In this document: piece by piece, positions 59,753 through 64,000 of the stretch | How the letters are laid out: each line of letters begins with the position of its first letter | Position numbering within the stretch: the stretch's first letter is position 1 | Notes under the pieces: model-generated | What the model was told of the DNA's origin: nothing | The model's input: the letters and a program-made list of their open reading frames with translations, nothing else | Databases searched by the model: none | Program-made: the position numbers and the translations under genes | NCBI RefSeq assembly: GCF_000092065.1 | Contig: NC_009359.1 | Coordinates: forward strand, 372,001 to 436,000 | From: Ostreococcus lucimarinus CCE9901 | Taxonomy: Eukaryota; Chlorophyta; Mamiellophyceae; Mamiellales; Bathycoccaceae | Length of the DNA stretch: 64,000 nt | Direction: 5' to 3'

Positions 59753-60835
59753 TTAAAAGAGCGTCTTGGACAGCGTCGCGACGGCGGCGCGGAGGACTTT
59801 GGCGTCGCCGCACGCGATGACCTCGCCCTGGAATTCGCCGGACTCTAGAGACGCGCGATCGGCGGTGAAACGCAAGGCGTTGCCCTTCCAGTCGGTCATG
59901 TAACCGCCCGCGCCCTTGACGATGGGGACGAGCGCCATGTAGTCGTACGGCTTGAGGTCGGCTTCGACGACGAGGTCGGCGAATCCCATGGCGAGTAAAC
60001 CGTAGGCGTAGCAGTCGCAACCGTACATTGGAATCTTAACCTTACGCGCGAGGGTTTCGTAACGCGCGGCGTTCATGCCTTCGAACATTAACGGCGTGGT
60101 GCTGTACATGTACGCGTCGCCGACGCTCTCGCACGGCTTGACGGATATCGGCTCGCCGTTCATCGTGCTCACGCGTCCACTGACCCCTATCCATCGCTCC
60201 TTGAGCACGGGTTGATCTAAAATCCCAAGCACGGGCTCGCCGTCGTGCAAAAGCGCGATTAACGTCCCCCAAAGTGGTTTACCCGTGATGAAACTCTTCG
60301 TCCCGTCGATTGGGTCGAAGACCCACGTCCACTCGCTCGACCCGCCCGCGCCGAGTTCGATCCCGTGTTCCTCCCCGAAGATCGCGTGCGTCGGGTACTC
60401 TCGCGTCACCATCGCTCGCATCACCGCCTCCGCCTGCTGATCCGCGATCGTCACCGGCGACGAATCCTTTTTATCCTCCACCTCGACGCCGCGCGCGCGA
60501 AAGTACTTCGTCGTCGTCCCGCCCGCGGCGTCCGCGAGCGCCTCCGCGAATCGCACGTACGCCTCCGGCACGACGACGCGCGGCACATCGCTCGCATCGC
60601 CCATCGCCGCGCGCGCGGTCGCGCGCGCGCGCGTCGCGCGTCGCCTCGAATTCGCGTCGCCTCGAATCCGCGTCGACGCCGACGCGCTCGCCGCGCTCGC
60701 CGCGCGCGCGTCCGCGGCGCGCATCGCGCGCGGGACGCGCGACGGAACGCGACGCGCGACGCGAGCGCGCGACGCGAGCGCGCGACGCGAGCGCGCGACG
60801 ACGTGTGCGGTCGACCGAAGCGGCTCGGTCGACAC
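59753..60835 (-). CDS. HISN7: Histidinol-phosphate phosphatase HISN7 (IMPL2 type)
   Basis: 360 residues. The N-terminal ~80 residues are Arg/Ala/Ser-rich and form a plastid transit peptide; Met38 at 60724 is a good alternative start and would give a more typical leader. The inositol monophosphatase fold carries the Mg sites KKDSSPVTIADQQAE, FGEEHG, WVFDPIDGTKSFI and ADLKPYDYMALVPIVKGAGG. The sequence resembles the plant/actinobacterial HISN7 branch, which dephosphorylates histidinol-phosphate in histidine synthesis, rather than the true inositol phosphatases. If 60835 is the start, only 49 bp separate it from the divergent UBE2K start. Confidence 0.92.
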   Translation of the reverse strand: MSTEPLRSTAHVVARSRRALASRARVARRVPSRVPRAMRAADARAASAASASASTRIRGDANSRRRATRARATARAAMGDASDVPRVVVPEAYVRFAEALADAAGGTTTKYFRARGVEVEDKKDSSPVTIADQQAEAVMRAMVTREYPTHAIFGEEHGIELGAGGSSEWTWVFDPIDGTKSFITGKPLWGTLIALLHDGEPVLGILDQPVLKERWIGVSGRVSTMNGEPISVKPCESVGDAYMYSTTPLMFEGMNAARYETLARKVKIPMYGCDCYAYGLLAMGFADLVVEADLKPYDYMALVPIVKGAGGYMTDWKGNALRFTADRASLESGEFQGEVIACGDAKVLRAAVATLSKTLF

Positions 60836-60884
60836 ATTTGGTCGTCACAGAGCGACGCGCCTCCGCGTCACCGCGCGCGCCGCG

Positions 60885-61531
60885 ATGGCGGACACGAACC
60901 GAATCATGAAAGAGCTGCGCGAGATCGCGAGCGACGTCGCGTCGCAGGTCAAGGTGACGCAGCACGGGGACAGTTTGGTGCACATGAAGGGCACCATCGC
61001 GGGTGCGTGCGCGCGATCGCGACGCGGCGAAACGCGTCGCGAGAGACTGACGGGCGACGGCCGCGCGCAGGACCGAGCGAGACGGTGTACGAGGGCGGGA
61101 CGTTTCACATCGACATACAGATCGGGGCGTCGTATCCGTTCGAACCGCCGAAGATGAAGTTTCTCACCAAGGTGTGGCATCCAAACGTGTCGAGCCAGAC
61201 GGGGGCGATTTGCCTGGACGTGCTGAAGGATCAGTGGTCGCCGGCGTTGACGCTGAAGACGGCGCTGTTGTCGTGTCAGGCGCTGCTGGCGGCGCCGGAA
61301 CCGGACGATCCGCAGGACGCGCAGGTGGCGCAGATGTACACGGAACGACGAGGGGAGTTCGACGAGACGGCGAGGACGTGGACGAAGAAGTACGCCACGG
61401 AGGATCAGAAGGATCCGGTCGTCGGGGAGTTGATGGAGATGGGGTTCAGTGAGGGTGCGGTATTGAAAGCGCTGACGAAGTGCGGTGGGAATAAGGATCG
61501 CGCGGTCGAGGAGCTGTTGGGGGGGGCTTGA
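60885..61531 (+). CDS. UBC27: Ubiquitin-conjugating enzyme UBE2K/UBC27 with UBA domain, two exons
   Basis: Exons 60885-61002 and 61071-61531, 192 residues. The 68-nt phase-1 intron (donor GTGCGT, branch ACTGAC, acceptor CAG) splits a glycine codon in IAGPSETVYEGG. The UBC fold has [41 protein letters not shown] with the catalytic cysteine, QWSPALTLKTALLSCQALL and EPDDPQDAQVA. The C-terminal 45 residues form a UBA domain (VVGELMEMGFSEGAVLKAL, GGNKDRAVEELL) that binds ubiquitin. UBE2K builds K48-linked chains. Length and order match human E2-25K and Arabidopsis UBC27. Confidence 0.95.
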
Positions 61532-61637
61532 ACGCCGCCGTCGATTCGGTTTGCGCGAACGATGAACGTCGAAACGAACTACAATAGCACAGCACAACGC
61601 GCTTCGAGGCGCAATAGCGGATACGTACGATAAATAA

Positions 61638-62279
61638 ATGACACATAATGATCGCATCCAATTTATTCCCAAGTGGCACGTTCTGCTCGTGATTTTGTGC
61701 GCGTTCACGTCGTCGTACGCGGCGGCGGAGTCGGAGGCGAGGGCGCGAGCAACCGCGGCGCGAGTTCGCACCGCCGATGTCCGCACGTGCACCGGTCGAC
61801 CGGTAGACGCGCTCGTCGTCGGGCAAGCCATATGCTTGCGACAGCAAATCGATACCGCTTTGATTCAACCGCTTCCTCTGAGCGACGTGGACGTGGACGT
61901 AAAGGTGCTCGTCGGCGACGTCCAACAGCCTCTTCGAGGCGAACCTGTCGTCGACGCAGCGACGGATTCTATCACGTTTACATTCGTGCCGACGCGCGAT
62001 GCACGAAGCGGACGACTAAGTGTGGAGACTAGTGTGCAGCCGTCGAGCGATCCTCGCGTGAGTGCGGGGTATTACGATGTCATCTGGTACGAATTGAGTG
62101 TTGTGTGGCCAACATTTTTCTCGTATCGCGAGGTGGATGTGGCGCCGTCGACTGTGGAAGAGGAAGAGGAAGAGGAAGAGGAAGAGGTCAAGGCGGAGGT
62201 GGAATTCAACCCATTCCCCTGCACGTGGTTTCTCGGCGCCGATTATTTGTGCAACTCCACGACGTGGATATCAGGATGA
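61638..62279 (+). CDS. Secreted or luminal acidic protein of unknown function
   Basis: 213 residues. A signal peptide is visible (WHVLLVILCAFTSSYAAAES, cleavage near residue 30). The body has six cysteines, of which TCTGRPVDAL and GQAICLRQQ are the clearest, a beta-rich middle (DVDVDVKVLVGDV, SITFTFVPT, GRLSVETSV), then a run of ten or so glutamates from a GAGGAA repeat (about 62158-62190), and a C-terminal PFPCTWFLGADYLCNSTTW. The paired cysteines at both ends suggest a disulfide-stabilised domain. No family is recognised. It is convergent with the helicase, whose stop lies 45 bp away. Confidence 0.65.
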   Translation: MTHNDRIQFIPKWHVLLVILCAFTSSYAAAESEARARATAARVRTADVRTCTGRPVDALVVGQAICLRQQIDTALIQPLPLSDVDVDVKVLVGDVQQPLRGEPVVDAATDSITFTFVPTRDARSGRLSVETSVQPSSDPRVSAGYYDVIWYELSVVWPTFFSYREVDVAPSTVEEEEEEEEEEVKAEVEFNPFPCTWFLGADYLCNSTTWISG

Positions 62280-62324
62280 CTACTTTAAGATTGTTGAAAT
62301 GTACAGCTCTACATCTACGATTTT

Positions 62325-64000
62325 CTACTCGGCTTTTCTTCGTCGCGGAGCTCGCTTCGACTTAGGACCAGACGTCGCGTTTTCTGACGACAGCGTGCTC
62401 GAATCTTTTATATTCGCATTCACTGCCTTAGCTTTTCGCAGTGGAAGGGGTAGCAGCGCGTCGGAACCCGTGACTTTTGCGATGAGATCGCGAGACTTCT
62501 CAATTCTGTCTCTCGGCGTGCCTTCTCGCTTCCGCGTCGGCGGCGGAAGATCAACCGCAACTCGAGCGCCCCAATCGGTTTTACTTTTCCCACGAGACGT
62601 ACGTGATGTTGCCTTACCGCGCGAAGTCGACGGTATCGACACCGAGCGCTCCGGTTTCTTCGATCCAGTGAGCATCGCCGAGATACTGTCGAGCAAAAAC
62701 GAACGCCTCGCCGGTTGCGCGCTCTGCCCAAACCTTCGGCGCTCGCGCGCGTGACACAACATCAACTTGCGCTTCGCACGTGTGATGCCGACGTAAAACA
62801 GGCGAACTTCTTCATCTTGGTCGTCTTCACTATCGCCGTTACGCACAAAAGGAATCAACCCTTCCTCGACGCCAGAAATGAATACGCTGTTGAACTCCAA
62901 ACCTTTACTCGCGTGCATGGTCATAAGTTTGACCGTGTCTCCTCCTTCTTCTTCCTTGCTCTCGGCACTCGTGAGTAACGATATGCCTTCCAAAAACGAA
63001 CCTAAAGCTTCCAGGCCAACGCGATCCTGGATGGTTTCGTCAATGTCTTGCGGTGGCTCTTTCGCCAAGTTGATGAGCTCCTGCACAAACGCCCAACGCT
63101 CGTTGCCATCGTCGGCATCTTGCACGAGGGTGTCGTAACCCGTACATTTGATAATCGCTTCCAGCAGTTCGCCCGGTGTCGAGCTTTTCGCCTTCTCTCG
63201 GGTTTCCGCCATGAGCTGTGAAAATTTTAGTACAGCAGATCTCGCGCGCGTCGTCAATCCCATTTCCTCCGCGCTCGGCAGCAGTTCGGTCTGCCCTTCG
63301 TCGCCTTTGGTTCTCCAAGCGCCGTTGAACAGGGCGTCGCCGATTGACGGTGGAACGCCATCTGTTTTCGGAAGCGTATCAATCCATGCGCTGAGCTTTT
63401 CGATGGTTGAGTTCCCGATGCCTCTCGTTGGCGTGTTGATGATTCGGTTCAGACTCACCGTGTCCGCCGAGTTGGACACCACGCGCAGGTACGCGATCAT
63501 ATCTTTAATCTCCTTACGACCGTAGAACGATGTGTCGCCGATAACTTTGTGCGGTACGCCCGCACGAATAAACGCTTCCTCGAGCACTCGAGCCTGCGAG
63601 TTGGTTCGATACAAGACAGCGATTTCTGAATACCGTAAATCCGGGTCCTCCTTGACTGACTTGCGCGCCTCTAAAGCTATGAATTCGGCCTCTTCGCGAT
63701 CGTCATTTGCCTCGACGATCGCGACGTCACGTCCACCCGGGGTGTTCGCGACGAGGTCCAATGGCGACGGGAAAGCGCTTTCCTTGATGACTGCCTGCGC
63801 CGCCTCGACGATGGTCGCCGTACTTCTGTAATTCGTCGTCAGCATGTGCGTCTGGACATCCTTGAAGTCTTCATCGAACTGCGTGCGAATGTTTGCGACC
63901 TCGGCGCCGCGCCAACCATAAATAGCCTGATCGGCGTCGCCCACGACGAACACTGAACCTTGCGGCTGAGATAATTTTCTAATCAACTCGTACTGCGTCG
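62325..64000 (-). CDS. UvrD/PcrA-type superfamily 1 DNA helicase, 5' end beyond window
   Basis: About 558 codons of the C-terminal part; the frame is open through the right edge, so helicase motifs I-II are outside. Visible motifs: III GSVFVVGDADQAIYGWRGAEV, IV HMLTTNYRSTATIVEAAQ, YRTNSQARVLEEAF, V TVKLMTMHASKGLEFNSVF with GVEEGLIPF, and VI EEVRLFYVGITRAKRKLMLCHA. The layout is that of bacterial PcrA/UvrD, and close relatives exist in cyanobacteria and plants (SRS2-like), so an organellar role is possible; the transit region is not in view. The C-terminal 130 residues are basic, Ser/Thr/Arg-rich and end RAPRRRKAE. These enzymes unwind DNA 3'-5' and strip recombinase filaments. Confidence 0.93.
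   Translation of the reverse strand, partial: TQYELIRKLSQPQGSVFVVGDADQAIYGWRGAEVANIRTQFDEDFKDVQTHMLTTNYRSTATIVEAAQAVIKESAFPSPLDLVANTPGGRDVAIVEANDDREEAEFIALEARKSVKEDPDLRYSEIAVLYRTNSQARVLEEAFIRAGVPHKVIGDTSFYGRKEIKDMIAYLRVVSNSADTVSLNRIINTPTRGIGNSTIEKLSAWIDTLPKTDGVPPSIGDALFNGAWRTKGDEGQTELLPSAEEMGLTTRARSAVLKFSQLMAETREKAKSSTPGELLEAIIKCTGYDTLVQDADDGNERWAFVQELINLAKEPPQDIDETIQDRVGLEALGSFLEGISLLTSAESKEEEGGDTVKLMTMHASKGLEFNSVFISGVEEGLIPFVRNGDSEDDQDEEVRLFYVGITRAKRKLMLCHARERRRFGQSAQPARRSFLLDSISAMLTGSKKPERSVSIPSTSRGKATSRTSRGKSKTDWGARVAVDLPPPTRKREGTPRDRIEKSRDLIAKVTGSDALLPLPLRKAKAVNANIKDSSTLSSENATSGPKSKRAPRRRKAE

Overview
The window looks like nuclear DNA of a very compact green alga, most likely a picoplanktonic prasinophyte of the Ostreococcus/Mamiellales type (inference). 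Reasons: GC-rich DNA with genes on both strands only tens to a few hundred bases apart; mostly single-exon genes; a plant-type gene set (class II CPD photolyase, RWP-RK factor, STY-type ACT kinase, HISN7, GIANT CHLOROPLAST 1/SDR39U1, SLP phosphatase, LAZ1/TMEM184, ROCK1-like transporter, plastid transit peptides); and rare short introns with a shared GTGCG donor and ACTGAC branch point. No rRNA, tRNA, transposon, virus or CRISPR locus was recognised.

Layout. 1-8.8 kb: an MA3-domain translation regulator (cut by the left edge), an 80-residue paralogue of its N-terminus, a parvulin ending in HDEL, a pseudokinase, a class II photolyase, TRIP13/PCH2 and a two-exon RWP-RK factor. 9.0-17.7 kb: a ZC3H15-ABCF2 fusion, a plastid membrane protein (SecE-like), a plastid-type methyltransferase, SDR39U1/GC1 overlapping a DYRK kinase by four bases, and UCHL5. 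17.8-30.0 kb: one 12.2-kb uninterrupted reading frame for a 4061-residue coiled-coil protein with 11 copies of an unrecognised Arg-Trp module and three recent in-frame duplications. 30.8-42.5 kb: ACT-domain kinase, a tiny membrane protein, a TSP1/coiled-coil/ARM-like membrane protein, a Raf-like kinase, an RMDN-type TPR protein and GNL1. 42.6-53.5 kb: a plastid membrane protein, DNAJC17, UBC13, a nucleotide-sugar transporter, PIG-T, PEX5, N-myristoyltransferase and LAZ1/TMEM184. 53.6-64.0 kb: a DprA/LOG-like plastid protein, USO1/p115, an SLP phosphatase, a two-exon small membrane protein, HISN7, UBE2K, a secreted acidic protein and a UvrD/PcrA-type helicase cut by the right edge.

There is no operon logic; most neighbours are unrelated. 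Themes that recur are ubiquitin chemistry (UBC13, UBE2K, UCHL5), translation and ribosome biogenesis (MA3 protein, ZC3H15-ABCF2, GNL1), the secretory pathway (HDEL parvulin, PIG-T, USO1, sugar transporter) and signalling kinases. Six genes only make sense when spliced: RWP-RK, DNAJC17, UBC13, PEX5, UBE2K and the small protein at 58960-59622. Each is rebuilt here from donor, branch point, acceptor and continuity of the protein family. The strongest candidates for something undescribed are the Arg-Trp module protein, the ZC3H15-ABCF2 fusion and the HDEL parvulin.
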